Below, piece by piece: positions 34,025-42,911 of a stretch of 64,000 nucleotides of DNA. The stretch is taken from NCBI RefSeq assembly GCF_900115265.1, contig NZ_FOVU01000005.1, positions 310,001 to 374,000 of the forward strand, in the 5' to 3' direction. How positions within the stretch are numbered: position 1 is the first letter of the stretch; every line of letters starts with the position of its first letter. The notes under the pieces were generated by a model that had not been told where the DNA came from, searched no databases, and was given only the letters and a program-made list of their open reading frames with translations. The DNA is from Bradyrhizobium sp. Ghvi (GTDB lineage Bacteria > Pseudomonadota > Alphaproteobacteria > Rhizobiales > Xanthobacteraceae). The position numbers and the translations under genes were made by a program.

Positions 34025-34111
34025 TCATTTCCCCCTGAACTGCGGCTTGCGCTTTTCAATGAAGGCCTGCCGGCCCTCGCGAAAATCCGCTGAGTCTATG
34101 CAGGCGGTGCC
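34025..34111 (-). pseudogene. Remnant of an enoyl-CoA hydratase gene (3' end only)
   Basis: On the minus strand the last 28 codons and stop of an enoyl-CoA hydratase are present (GTACIDSADFREGRQAF, then IEKRKPQFRGK and stop). They match the end of the intact gene at 35501-35587 in 77 of 87 bases, with most changes at synonymous positions. Homology stops abruptly at 34111 and no N-terminal part follows. The two copies are direct repeats enclosing the ABM and LysR genes. The rest of 33905-34183 shows no gene. Confidence 0.85.
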
Positions 34112-34183
34112 AATCGAGGAGGATCAATAGGTTGTCGTCGCGATGCGGCAGTTCATATCGGATCGGCATCTTTCAACGCCGGT

Positions 34184-34501
34184 TCAAGCACCGCGGGCTG
34201 CTCTTGACGTCCACATCCGCTCCCGGATCACGCTGCAGATCTGGAATTTGAACTCGCTGAAGAACGTCTCCACGCCCCGCCTCTTGGCCTTGGCGTGCTC
34301 GGGATCGATCCGCCATTGGTGAAGCGCCTCTTCGGTCTCGAACTCGACGATCGTCACCCGTTCTCCATCGTCAGCAACGAAGCCTTTGTGTGAGATGTAG
34401 CCGGGTATCGTCCGCGCCAGTTCGCTCATGCGTTTTGCGATCGGCCCATATTCATCCTGTACGCCGGGATTAATTCGGGTGCGAAATACGGTGACGATCA
34501 T
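34184..34501 (-). CDS. Antibiotic biosynthesis monooxygenase (ABM) domain protein
   Basis: A 105-residue protein with one ABM-type ferredoxin-like fold: MIVTVFRTRINPGVQDEYG, later GYISHKGFVADDGERVTIVEFE and HQWRIDPEHAKAK. Such dimeric proteins oxidise quinone-like compounds or simply bind small molecules. The ATG follows ACAGGAGCTTGTCTG. It is transcribed away from a LysR gene across a 95-base gap with a LysR-like operator, so it is probably the target of that regulator. The pair is enclosed by duplicated hydratase gene ends. Confidence 0.82.
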   Translation of the reverse strand: MIVTVFRTRINPGVQDEYGPIAKRMSELARTIPGYISHKGFVADDGERVTIVEFETEEALHQWRIDPEHAKAKRRGVETFFSEFKFQICSVIRERMWTSRAARGA

Positions 34502-34557
34502 CAGACAAGCTCCTGTGTGGGACTGCGATCTTTACCGGAAGGGCTAAATCACCTAAA

Positions 34558-34581
34558 ATGAATAATTGTGATATAGTTCAT
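34558..34581. promoter_or_regulatory. LysR-type operator between ABM and LysR genes
   Basis: ATGAA at 34558-34562 and TTCAT at 34577-34581 form an inverted repeat with a 14-base AT-rich spacer, in the middle of the divergent gap. Its place, just before the LysR start, fits autoregulation and control of the ABM gene. Confidence 0.45.
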
Positions 34582-34596
34582 CATGATGAGAGATAT

Positions 34597-35496
34597 ATGG
34601 ATCTGTCCGATTTACGGATATTCGCCGCCGTCGTGCGCGAAGGCAGCGTGACCCGAGCAGCCGCGCGGCTGCACCGCGTCCAGTCCAATGTCACAACCCG
34701 TATCCGGCAGCTTGAAGAGGATCTCGGGGTTGCGCTCTTCATACGCGAGGGCAAGCGCCTGCATCTGGCGCCCCAGGGACAGCTGCTGCTCGGCTACGCA
34801 AATCGATTGCTTGCGCTCGCGGACGAAGCCCGCGATGCTTTGCAGAACGCAAAGCCCCGCGGCACGTTTCGTCTCGGCGCGATGGAGAGCACGGCAGCAG
34901 TCAGGCTGCCGGCGCTGTTCAGCCAATACCACCGGCGCCATCCAGAGGTGGTTCTGGAGCTTCGCACCGGCAATCCGCAGGTTCTCGCGAGCGCCATTCT
35001 AGCCGGCGAACTCGATGCGGCGCTTGTGGCCGAGCCGATAGCCGACGAGCCCTTTGAGAAGGTGCCGGCCTTCGAGGAGGAGTTGGTAATGATCGCGGCT
35101 GCCGATCACCCGCCGATTGGCAAGAAAAGTAGCAACCTGCCACGGACAATCATCGTCTTCGAGCACGGATGCCCGCATCGCAAGCGGCTTGAGGACTGGT
35201 ACGCAAAACGAAACGAAATGCCGGAGCGCCTAATCGAACTGGGCTCATATCACGCCATGCTGGGCTGTGTCGTTGCGGGAATGGGCGTGGCCCTGATCCC
35301 AAAGAGCGTCCTGACCACTTTTCCTGACCGGGGGCTCTTGAGTCTCCATCCATTGGGAAGAACCGAGGATCGGGCGTGGACCGTGCTCATCTGGCGCAAA
35401 GGTGCGCGTTCCGCCAACGTTCAGGCCTTGAACGAGATCTTGCAGAGCCCCCGGTTCGCAAGTTCGAGACAAGCGCGAGCCGCCGGAGCTACTTGA
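34597..35496 (+). CDS. LysR-family transcriptional regulator
   Basis: A 299-residue LysR protein. The helix-turn-helix is within residues 1-60 (LSDLRIFAAVVREGSVTRAA...QSNVTTRIRQLEEDL) and the effector domain covers about 88-285. The start shown is the ATG at 34597 following GATGAGAGATAT, where family homology begins; the ATG at 34558 would add 13 residues that overlap the presumed operator. It is divergent from the ABM gene. The segment looks less GC-rich around its start than its neighbours and lies between duplicated hydratase gene ends, consistent with later insertion. Confidence 0.87.
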   Translation: MDLSDLRIFAAVVREGSVTRAAARLHRVQSNVTTRIRQLEEDLGVALFIREGKRLHLAPQGQLLLGYANRLLALADEARDALQNAKPRGTFRLGAMESTAAVRLPALFSQYHRRHPEVVLELRTGNPQVLASAILAGELDAALVAEPIADEPFEKVPAFEEELVMIAAADHPPIGKKSSNLPRTIIVFEHGCPHRKRLEDWYAKRNEMPERLIELGSYHAMLGCVVAGMGVALIPKSVLTTFPDRGLLSLHPLGRTEDRAWTVLIWRKGARSANVQALNEILQSPRFASSRQARAAGAT

Positions 35497-35500
35497 GGCG

Positions 35501-36316
35501 TCACTTCCCCTGAAACTGCGGCTTGCGCTTCTCCATGAAGGCCTGTCGGCCCTCGCGGAAATCCGCCGAGTCCATGCAGGCGGTGCCGATTGCCTTGATC
35601 GCGTCCATGTCGCGGGCGCTTTCGTCCTTCAGCACCTCGGCGATGGTGATCTTGGCGGCCTTGATCGCGAGCGGGGCGTTCTCGGAGATGGTCTGCGCGA
35701 TCGCCATCGTCTCTCCCCACAGCTGATCGATTGGAAACAGGCGCTCGACGAGGCCGATGCGCAGCGCTTCGGCTGCGTCGATGCGCATGCCCGTATACAT
35801 CAACAGCCTTGCCCAGGACGGTCCGACCAGCGACACCAGGTGCCGCAGGCCGTCATAGCCATAGGCAATGCCGAGCTTTGCCGCGGGAATGCCGAACTGG
35901 CTGCCATGCGCGGCGAGGCGGATGTCTGCAAGCATTGCGACCTGCATGCCGCCGCCGAGGCAGAAACCCTCGATGCAGGCGATGGTCGGCTTCGGGTAAT
36001 TCGCGAGCAGCGCGCGTTGGGCGGCGCTGCGCCTGGCGTACTCTTCGGATGCGGCGGCGTTGTGCCTGACCTTCTCGAACTGGCTGATGTCGGCGCCCGA
36101 CACGAATGCCTTGCCACCGGCACCGCGCAGGATCACGACGCGCACCGTCTCGTCGTCGCGCAAGGCCATCAGCGCCTCGCCGAATCCTTCCCACATCTCC
36201 AGCGACATCGCGTTGCGCTTGTCCGGATTGTTGAAGGTGATCACGCCGACGCCGTCGATGACCTGCTTCAGGATCTTGCCGTCGGCGTAGGGAGTATCTT
36301 GGGAGAGGTCAGGCAT
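35501..36316 (-). CDS. Enoyl-CoA hydratase/isomerase family protein
   Basis: A 271-residue crotonase-fold enzyme. The oxyanion-hole segments are GKAFVSGADISQFE and IEGFCLGGGMQVAMLADIRLA; the usual catalytic glutamate positions are replaced by GIAYGYDGLRHLVSLVG, so hydration of enoyl-CoA is plausible but not certain. It would act on CoA thioesters in fatty or aromatic acid breakdown. The ATG at 36316 starts MPDLSQDTPYADG; the open frame upstream has no homology. Its last 87 bases are duplicated at 34025-34111. Confidence 0.85.
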   Translation of the reverse strand: MPDLSQDTPYADGKILKQVIDGVGVITFNNPDKRNAMSLEMWEGFGEALMALRDDETVRVVILRGAGGKAFVSGADISQFEKVRHNAAASEEYARRSAAQRALLANYPKPTIACIEGFCLGGGMQVAMLADIRLAAHGSQFGIPAAKLGIAYGYDGLRHLVSLVGPSWARLLMYTGMRIDAAEALRIGLVERLFPIDQLWGETMAIAQTISENAPLAIKAAKITIAEVLKDESARDMDAIKAIGTACMDSADFREGRQAFMEKRKPQFQGK

Positions 36317-36425
36317 CGCGCGCTCGCTTGTCTTCGGGCGAGACGCAATGTGCTGTGAGCCCGAGGCCCGGGTCAACTGCGGCGGGTGAAGAGATCTGCA
36401 TCCACCCGTTGCTGCCATTGCATGC

Positions 36426-37772
36426 CTACTGCGCCATATGTGCGGTCAGCGGGTGATTGCCGGCATTGCTGAAGAACGCCGCTTCCTCGGCAGTCGCCTC
36501 CAGCAACTGCTCGTCCTGGTTATAGACGTCGTTGCGGAACTGGATGGTCTGGTCCTTGGTCATCCACGCCGTGAGATAAATCCAGGCCACCGGCACCTTT
36601 TTGGCCATGGCGACCTCCTGATGCTGCCCGGTGGCGATTTCCGCGTCGATCGCGGCGCGGGTCCATTTCGGCTGGTCCTTGAGCAGCCAGGCGGCGAGAT
36701 CGCGTACGTTGTCGACGCGCGAGCAGCCGTGGGAATCGAAACGGTAGTCGTCGCTGAACAGATTGCGCTGGTTGGTGTCGTGCATGTAGACCGAATAGGA
36801 GTTCGGCATGTCGATCTTGACCGCGCCGAGCGCGTTGAAGCTGCCGTTCTGCTGGCGCACGGTGAAGTTCGGCGTGTGCGTGCCCGACCAGTCGACCGCA
36901 TGCGGATCGATCGGATTGTCGTGCGCGTCGAGCACCTCCATGTGCATGCGCGACAGATAGGTCGGGTCCTTGCGCATGTGCGCGGAGATCTCGGTCTTGG
37001 CGATCGAGGAGGGGACCGTCCAGGTCGGATTGAGCACGACGCCGGTGATTTGCGCGGTCAGCGTCGGCGACGGCTTTTCGGTCTTGCCGACGATGACGCG
37101 ATAGCGCCGCACCACGACGTCGTTCTCGACCGCCTCGGCGTAGGCGGCGGGGATGTTGACCACGACATAACGCTGGCCGAAGCTGAAATTGGTATTCTCG
37201 AGCCGCTCGAGCGAGGCTTCCAGCTGGCGAATGCGCTTCTGCACCGGGACGTTCATGGCCGCGAGCGTGCGCGGCGTCATCATGCCCGTGGGCGCGAGAC
37301 CGTGGCGGGCCTGGAAGCGCTTCACGGCGTCGGCGAGATCCTGGTCGAAGGCGCCGCTCGCTCTGTCGGCGGCGAGGTCACTGCTGAGGATGAGCCGTTT
37401 GCGGAGCAGGTCGTCATTGGGGCCGTGGACGCCGAGCGTGAATTTGGCGTCCGCGGGAATCGTCGGCCAGCCGCCGCGCACCGCAAGGTCGGAATAGCTC
37501 AGTGCCGCGTCCTTGATCCGCTGGGCGGTGCCTTCGTCATAGGTCGGCTCGTGCGTCAGCGCGAGCGCCGCGGCGGAGCGGCTCTCGGCGGTCGACGCCG
37601 GTGCTGCTGCGGCTGTGGGGGCGGCGGCGTGAGCCGGGTTGGCGGCTGCGGGCACCGCGCCGGACGAACTGTTGGTCTTAGGGCTGCTTTGGCCCGTGGT
37701 CTCGGTCTGCGCAAGCGCGGAAGCGCTGGCAAGGAGGCCCATGGCAATGATCACGGCATGGCGTTTCGACAT
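36426..37772 (-). CDS. L,D-transpeptidase (YcbB/YkuD type)
   Basis: A 448-residue exported enzyme. A signal peptide (about 1-21) is followed by an Ala/Pro/Thr-rich linker, a peptidoglycan-binding domain (about 140-190, DLADAVKRFQARHGLAPTG) and a YkuD catalytic domain (about 215-390). The active-site motif is SHGCSRVDN with the cysteine near residue 350. It should make 3-3 cross-links in peptidoglycan or attach proteins to it in the periplasm. The layout matches the large YcbB class, which is typical of alphaproteobacteria with many L,D-transpeptidases. Confidence 0.88.
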   Translation of the reverse strand: MSKRHAVIIAMGLLASASALAQTETTGQSSPKTNSSSGAVPAAANPAHAAAPTAAAAPASTAESRSAAALALTHEPTYDEGTAQRIKDAALSYSDLAVRGGWPTIPADAKFTLGVHGPNDDLLRKRLILSSDLAADRASGAFDQDLADAVKRFQARHGLAPTGMMTPRTLAAMNVPVQKRIRQLEASLERLENTNFSFGQRYVVVNIPAAYAEAVENDVVVRRYRVIVGKTEKPSPTLTAQITGVVLNPTWTVPSSIAKTEISAHMRKDPTYLSRMHMEVLDAHDNPIDPHAVDWSGTHTPNFTVRQQNGSFNALGAVKIDMPNSYSVYMHDTNQRNLFSDDYRFDSHGCSRVDNVRDLAAWLLKDQPKWTRAAIDAEIATGQHQEVAMAKKVPVAWIYLTAWMTKDQTIQFRNDVYNQDEQLLEATAEEAAFFSNAGNHPLTAHMAQ

Positions 37773-38175
37773 TTATCTGGTTTTCCCATGAGGACGAGGC
37801 CCGCAACGGGCACTCGCGTTGGCACGTCCCGGTCGCCGACGCGACACGCGCCGATTCGCTGAAATCGGCGGGACGCTAGGGCATCGAGGTTGCGGTCCCA
37901 TTAAGCGTGGCACATCGAAGCCGGTGCATCCCTGCACCGGGCTCTCGATAGGTCGCAGCAAGGTCGGGACGGGTTCGCGAAATCAGCGAACTAAGACAGG
38001 CGGATGCCGGCAGAACGCAAAGAAAAGGACGGCTAGGCCGCCCCGAAAAGCCAAGACCGTGCGCGCGGATGGCGCGCGGGCCCAAACTGGAGTCGTCATA
38101 TCTCGCCCAATCCGGCCGCGCCCCCGCGACGCGGCGGATTGAACATCGACCGGAAAGGCCGGACCGTCGACCGGC
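37773..38175. other. 403-base gap with one perfect hairpin
   Basis: No convincing gene was found; a 107-codon arginine-rich frame on the plus strand has no ribosome site or family features. The clearest structure is CCGGTGCA-TCCC-TGCACCGG at 37921-37940, an 8-base-pair perfect stem. Promoter motifs of the EcfG or FixK2 kind were not found. Confidence 0.6.
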
Positions 38176-38568
38176 TCAGTCCTCGTTCGCCGCGATCGAT
38201 TCCATCAGCGAGACGAGCTGACGCTGCACCGTCTGGTCCTTGATCTTGCTGTAGGCGCGCAGCAGGCGGAGGCTGAAAGCCGAATCCAGGAACAGGAGGC
38301 TTTCGACTTCGCGGGCCTTGTTGTCGCCGTCATAGAAGAAGGTCACGGGCACATCGAGGGCGGAGGCGATCTGCTGAAGACGAGCCGCGCCGACGCGATT
38401 GACGCCTTTCTCGTATTTCTGGACCTGCTGGAAGCTGACGCCGAGCTTTTCGCCGAGCTCAGCCTGCGAGATCTTCATCTCGACGCGCCGCAGACGGATC
38501 CGCTTGCCAAGCTCAATGTCCGGCTTGCCGGCACTGCGCTGCTTCATCCTTTTCGCCGCTGCTTTCAT
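38176..38568 (-). CDS. XRE-family helix-turn-helix regulator
   Basis: A 130-residue protein with a Cro/CI-type helix-turn-helix at about 25-80 (IRLRRVEMKISQAELGEKLG, SFQQVQKYEKGVNRVGAARL) and a helical C-terminus. This length and the ending SLMESIAANED resemble small XRE regulators common in Bradyrhizobium, some of which bind LOV or stress proteins. The ATG at 38568, after AAAGGTGAAAACAGCG, is preferred; a GTG at 38580 would overlap the stop of the upstream LysR gene. It is co-directional with that gene, which suggests coupled expression. Targets are unknown. Confidence 0.85.
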   Translation of the reverse strand: MKAAAKRMKQRSAGKPDIELGKRIRLRRVEMKISQAELGEKLGVSFQQVQKYEKGVNRVGAARLQQIASALDVPVTFFYDGDNKAREVESLLFLDSAFSLRLLRAYSKIKDQTVQRQLVSLMESIAANED

Positions 38569-38576
38569 CGCTGTTT

Positions 38577-39626
38577 TCACCTTTGTTCTTCGGTTGAAAA
38601 TCCCCCGAAGAGCTGGGTCAGGGGTTCGCCCATATACGAGTCCTTGAATTCATGCGGGTGCACGAATTCTTCCTTAAACCACGGGAAGCGAGCCGGATTG
38701 AAAGCTTCGATCAGCCAGTCAATCATGTGCCGCACGCGGGGAATCCGGCCGCTACCGGGATGGTAGGACAACCAGATATCCAGCGGCCGGTTCAACTCGA
38801 CCTCCAGTGGAATCAACTTCCCGCCAAGCGCAATGGCGTAGCTGGGGAAGACGCCGATGCCGGCGCCATTCGCGACCGCCCAGTAGTTGGCGCTCGAGAC
38901 GTTGGTCTTCATGACCAAAAGGTCACGTTCCGGAACGCCCGGGAAGAAGCTCTCGAATGTTTCCTTGGCGGCGATCTGATCGGCGAATTGCAGCACCAAG
39001 CGGTGCTTGATCAATTCCGCGGGCGAGCGCGGCGCGCCATGTTTTGCGATGTATTTCTCAGAGGCCCAGAACATCAGGTGCATGCGGCCGAGCCGCACCA
39101 GCTTGACGTCGAGCGCCGAGGGGCGCGACAGATGGATGGCGACGTCGGCCTCGTGGCGGGAGACGTCGGCCGAGCGCATCGCGCAATGCAGATCGATCAG
39201 GATCTTTGGATAGGCCTGCTGGAATTCGACCAAGCGCGGGGCAAGCCAGAACGTGCCCAATCCTTCGGTGACGGCGACGCGGACCTCGCCGGTGAGGGCG
39301 TTGGCGGTCGAATCACTGGTGCGCATCACGTCGAAGGCGGCGGCCTCCATGCGCTCGACGGCTGCGACCACCAGCGCACCTTCATCGGTGAGATGGGTGC
39401 CGTGGACATCGCGGGTGAACAGGGTGGTGTCGGTCTGGCGTTCGAAATCGTCGATTCGGCGGCGGACAGCATTGATCGACAGCGACAGGCTTTCAGCCGC
39501 CGAGCGGAAACTTCCGCATCGAACGACTTCCAGGAATATGCGAGCGGCATCCCAGTCCGAGAGGCCGCTGATATTGGTCTTTAGGCGTTCCTCTCGTGGA
39601 ACGCCCCTTTCCGCCAAGGAATGCAT
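38577..39626 (-). CDS. LysR-family transcriptional regulator
   Basis: A 349-residue LysR-like protein. The helix-turn-helix region is about 20-80 (DWDAARIFLEVVRCGSFRSAAESLSLSINAVRRRIDD) and a substrate-binding-type domain runs to about 310, followed by a 35-residue tail (FKEEFVHPHEFKDSYMGEP). It is longer at both ends than usual LysR proteins. The ATG follows AAGGGACTTGT. The stop overlaps or touches the start of the XRE gene, so the two form an operon of two regulators. No effector can be suggested. Confidence 0.82.
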   Translation of the reverse strand: MHSLAERGVPREERLKTNISGLSDWDAARIFLEVVRCGSFRSAAESLSLSINAVRRRIDDFERQTDTTLFTRDVHGTHLTDEGALVVAAVERMEAAAFDVMRTSDSTANALTGEVRVAVTEGLGTFWLAPRLVEFQQAYPKILIDLHCAMRSADVSRHEADVAIHLSRPSALDVKLVRLGRMHLMFWASEKYIAKHGAPRSPAELIKHRLVLQFADQIAAKETFESFFPGVPERDLLVMKTNVSSANYWAVANGAGIGVFPSYAIALGGKLIPLEVELNRPLDIWLSYHPGSGRIPRVRHMIDWLIEAFNPARFPWFKEEFVHPHEFKDSYMGEPLTQLFGGFSTEEQR

Positions 39627-40098
39627 ACAAGTCCCTTCGGTCCGCTAAACTGGCAGAATCTAGCGCAAACCACAACCACGACGGGTTGGGGAGCGGTGAG
39701 TTTTGAACGCCATACTTACTGCGCCGGGACGGTATTTGGGTGTGTCCTGGGGTTGGGGAATCGGGCCAATTTCCGTCCGGAAGAGGGATAGGCGTGCGTT
39801 CCGTTGCGAGCCCTAGAATGGCTGCGGGATTGCCGGGTCCCGGCGGACCAAAGGTAGGCGTACACGACGTCATGCGCCCCGATGAGACGGATCGATCGCG
39901 CCCGCTCAAGCGTTTCACGTTTGACCATTCCGGCTTGCTGCGCCGAGCGATGCCGTCTGGAACCGCGGTATCAACGCAGAAACACTCTGAATTCGTCTTC
40001 GAAGGCGCGGACTCCTCGTGTTATCCTTCGTGCACCTTGGGGGCCGAGGGGATCGTTTCAAGCACGTCTCGCAGGCCGAATTAACGGAAAGAACGCCG
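39627..40098. other. 472-base gap without a convincing gene
   Basis: Several overlapping open frames occur, but none has a ribosome site, family motif or stable codon pattern. A GGAAC at 39959 has no matching -10 element. The gap separates the minus-strand LysR gene from the plus-strand small protein at 40099. Confidence 0.5.
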
Positions 40099-40365
40099 GT
40101 GTCGCATTCAGACGAACAGTTGCAGTCGGTGCTCGAGACGCTCGAGGAGTGCCGCAAGGTTCTCAACGAGAGCAACAGCCGCGAGTCGGCCGAGTTGCTC
40201 TCGATCGTCATCCTCGACGTCAGGATGAAGCTCAAAGGAATTGACAGTGCCGACCTCAAGGCGCTGTGCGACGAAATGCTGCGGAGCGCTGCCAGCGAGC
40301 CGCCGTCCCCCTCCAAGCAGACGCAGGACCAGCCCCGGCGTCCGCTGCTCCGCGTGGTAAAGTAG
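40099..40365 (+). CDS. Small conserved-looking helical protein
   Basis: An 88-residue soluble protein with GTG start after GGAAAGAACGCCG. The sequence (SHSDEQLQSVLETLEECRKV, NESNSRESAELLSIVILDVR) suggests two or three amphipathic helices and a basic, proline-rich tail (KQTQDQPRRPLLRVVK). It lacks a signal peptide or membrane segment. No family was recognised, though proteins of this kind are frequent in Bradyrhizobium. A terminator hairpin follows, which supports it being a real transcription unit. Confidence 0.6.
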   Translation: MSHSDEQLQSVLETLEECRKVLNESNSRESAELLSIVILDVRMKLKGIDSADLKALCDEMLRSAASEPPSPSKQTQDQPRRPLLRVVK

Positions 40366-40378
40366 CCGCGCCGCCGGG

Positions 40379-40399
40379 TCTCGCTTTTTGGCGAGATTT
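40379..40399 (+). terminator. Intrinsic terminator
   Basis: TCTCGC at 40379-40384 pairs with GCGAGA at 40391-40396 around a T-rich loop and is followed by TTT. It lies 14 bases after the 88-residue gene. A further hairpin (CATCTG/CAGATG, 40418-40435) lies before ccdA. Confidence 0.65.
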
Positions 40400-40573
40400 G
40401 TGCGCGTCCCGGTGCCGCATCTGTGATCGCAGATGGCATCGGGAGGAGCCCTGGTTTGATCGCGCCTCTGTTGCGCATTCCCCGGCATCGGCTACACCGG
40501 AGCCGGTTCGGCCCTAGACACGTGCGCGTTCCCCGCGCCCAACCCGAGGGCCCGGGATGGTCTTGACTGCATC

Positions 40574-41305
40574 ATGCAAAATGTTTCGATTACGGCGGCG
40601 CTGATTGCCGGCCTCGTCAGCTTCCTCTCCCCTTGCGTGCTGCCGCTGGTCCCGCCTTATCTGATCTATCTCACCGGCGCCACGATCGAGCATGTCGAGA
40701 GCGAGGAGCCTGACACGGCCTCGAAGCGCGCGATCATGATCTCGGCGCTGCTGTTCGTGCTTGGCTTCTCAACGGTGTTCGTCGCGCTCGGCGCCAGCGC
40801 CTCGCTGATAGGCGGACTGATCCGCGCCTGGTCGGCGGAGCTGTCGATCCTCGCCGGCATCGTCATCATCGTGATGGGGCTGCACTTCCTCGGGCTGACG
40901 CGCATCGGCCTGTTGATGCGCGAGGGCCGGCTTCCGATTCCGAAGCCCATCGGGCTCTGGGGCGCCTACATCATGGGCCTCGCCTTCGCCTTCGGCTGGA
41001 CGCCCTGCATCGGTCCGATCCTCGCCGCCATCCTCTCGATCGCCGCGGCTGAAGCCACCGTGACGAAGGGCGCCGGCCTGCTCGCGGTCTATTCCGCCGG
41101 CCTCGGCATTCCCTTCCTGATCGCGGCGCTGATGATCGAGCAGTTCACAAAACTGTTCGCGCGCATGAAGGGCCACCTCGTCAACGTCGAGCGCGCCATG
41201 GGCGTGTTGATGGTGATCACCGGCATCGGCTTCCTCACCGGCGCGGTCTCCAATGTGAGCATCTGGCTGCTGGAGACGTTTCCGTCACTGCAGACGATCG
41301 GGTAG
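40574..41305 (+). CDS. ccdA: CcdA/DsbD-type thiol reductant transporter
   Basis: A 243-residue membrane protein with six helices. The two active cysteines lie in the first helix (LSPCVLPLVPPYL) and in the fourth (GWTPCIGPILAAI). It moves reducing power from cytoplasmic thioredoxin to the periplasm, where apocytochrome c cysteines must be kept reduced for haem attachment; the cbb3 subunits FixO and FixP in this window depend on such a step. Length and motifs fit CcdA. The start ATG at 40574 has only a weak ribosome site. Confidence 0.92.
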   Translation: MQNVSITAALIAGLVSFLSPCVLPLVPPYLIYLTGATIEHVESEEPDTASKRAIMISALLFVLGFSTVFVALGASASLIGGLIRAWSAELSILAGIVIIVMGLHFLGLTRIGLLMREGRLPIPKPIGLWGAYIMGLAFAFGWTPCIGPILAAILSIAAAEATVTKGAGLLAVYSAGLGIPFLIAALMIEQFTKLFARMKGHLVNVERAMGVLMVITGIGFLTGAVSNVSIWLLETFPSLQTIG

Positions 41306-41402
41306 GGCGCTGGGCTCTCTCATGCCGTGGCGGATCGTAAGCGGCGCCAGGCGATGTCGGTGTCTGCGGCGGCAGCACTGCGGGTAAGACGATATCCTTC
41401 CA

Positions 41403-42911
41403 TCACCGCTCTCCGTCCAGCCCGCAGGTAACCGTGCAGACCACGCCGCGTGGCAGGAAGTCGACGGTCGCTTCGCCGCCGAGCTGGTCTCGCGCGCTGC
41501 GCTCGATCAGGCGTGAGCCGAAGCCGCGCTGCACTGGCGCTGTTACCAATGGACCGCCGAGCTCGGTCCAGATCAGCCGCAGCCGCGGCTTCGGTGCATC
41601 GGCGATGACCTCCCAGTCAAGCGTCACCCGGCCGGTCTCGTTGGACAAGGCGCCGTATTTCGCGGCGTTGGTCGCGATCTCGTGCACGATCATCGACAGC
41701 ACCACGGCGAGCCGCGGCGACAGCGGCACGGCGGGACCGGCCATTCGGATGCGATCGGGATTTGCAAGCAGGAACGGCTGGAGCGCGCGTGCGATCACGT
41801 CCCTCAGTTCCGAGCCTGCCCACTTCTCCTGGCTGAGAAGGTTATGTGCTTCGGCGAGGGCGCCGAGGCGCCCCTCGAACTTGGTTCGCTCGTCGCGGCT
41901 CGCGCTGCGAAAAGTCTGCACCGCGATCGCCTGCATCAGCGCCAGTGTGTTCTTGACGCGATGATTGAGCTCCTCGATCAGAAGACTGTGCAGCATCTCG
42001 CCGCGCGCGATCGTCGTTGCCATCCTGATCGCAAAGGTGAGCCCGACCAGGAGCAGCACGCCGCCGATCAGGCTCGTGATCGCGATGTTGCGCCAGAGCG
42101 GCGCGATCAGCGAGCTCTCGGTGACGCCCGCCGCGATGGTCCAACCCGTCAGCCGCGATCGCGTATAGGCCGAGGCGAGGGCGACGCCATCGAGCGAGAC
42201 GCTCGACAGAACCGCCTCGGGTGAGCGGAACATTGCGTCGAAGAGCGATGGCGATGCCTGCTTGCCAAAAGTATCGTCCGGGTTGGGAGTGCGCGCGAAC
42301 ACGATGCCCTTGCTGTCCAGCAGCGATACGGTCCATCGCTCGTCCGGTCGCTGTCGCTCGATCAGGTGCTGGAAGATGTCGATCGGTGGGCTGAATGAGA
42401 GCGCATAGACCACCTCGCCGTCGCGCAGCACGGGGACCTCGACCGTGACGATCGGGCGCTTCTTGGTTGATCCAACGAACAGATCGGAAAATTGCGGCGC
42501 CTTGCTCGTAAAGACCCGTTCGACGATTTCGTGGTTGTTGCGCGACGGCAGATTGTTCGTTTCGGTCGTGACCGTTGAGAACAGCTGGTGCCCGGACCTG
42601 TCGGCCAGCAGTAGGACGCTGTCTTTGCCATATTGGCTGATGAAGCCGACGGCGAGACGTCGGAAGCCATCGAAGTCTCCGTTGCGCAGGGAATCGCTGA
42701 GCGCGAGCACTTGCAAGCCGCCGGTCATCCGCTGCACTTCGGAATCGAGCACGAGACGCATGCTCCGTACCGTCTCGAGCACCCGGCGTGTCGCGTCGCT
42801 GCGGTCCTGGCGATAGTTGAAATAGGCAATACCGACCGCGAAGACGATCAAGGGCAACATCGTCCCCATGACGAGGAGAGCGAGCCGGACCGGCAGAGTG
42901 AGCTTTGACAA
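41403..42911 (-). CDS. HWE-family sensor histidine kinase
   Basis: A 502-residue membrane kinase. Helix 1 (about 8-30) and helix 2 (about 277-300) enclose a periplasmic dCache-like sensor domain (about 35-270). The phosphorylated His lies in LLIEELNHRVKNTLALMQAI (near 318), followed by a HATPase with the N-box VHEIATNAAKYGALSN and the W-T-E motif that defines HWE kinases. These kinases often feed the PhyR/EcfG general stress system. It stands alone, with no response regulator adjacent; the divergent EcfG-promoter mini-genes lie next to its start. Confidence 0.88.
   Translation of the reverse strand: MSKLTLPVRLALLVMGTMLPLIVFAVGIAYFNYRQDRSDATRRVLETVRSMRLVLDSEVQRMTGGLQVLALSDSLRNGDFDGFRRLAVGFISQYGKDSVLLLADRSGHQLFSTVTTETNNLPSRNNHEIVERVFTSKAPQFSDLFVGSTKKRPIVTVEVPVLRDGEVVYALSFSPPIDIFQHLIERQRPDERWTVSLLDSKGIVFARTPNPDDTFGKQASPSLFDAMFRSPEAVLSSVSLDGVALASAYTRSRLTGWTIAAGVTESSLIAPLWRNIAITSLIGGVLLLVGLTFAIRMATTIARGEMLHSLLIEELNHRVKNTLALMQAIAVQTFRSASRDERTKFEGRLGALAEAHNLLSQEKWAGSELRDVIARALQPFLLANPDRIRMAGPAVPLSPRLAVVLSMIVHEIATNAAKYGALSNETGRVTLDWEVIADAPKPRLRLIWTELGGPLVTAPVQRGFGSRLIERSARDQLGGEATVDFLPRGVVCTVTCGLDGER

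Noticed and set aside
37819..38142. 107-codon arginine-rich open frame in the 37.8-38.2 kb gap
   Set aside because: No ribosome site, no recognisable domain, and a composition typical of a GC-rich non-coding frame.
39740..40084. 114-codon open frame in the gap before the 88-residue protein
   Set aside because: Overlapped by similar frames on both strands, lacks a ribosome site, and the residue pattern shows no structure.
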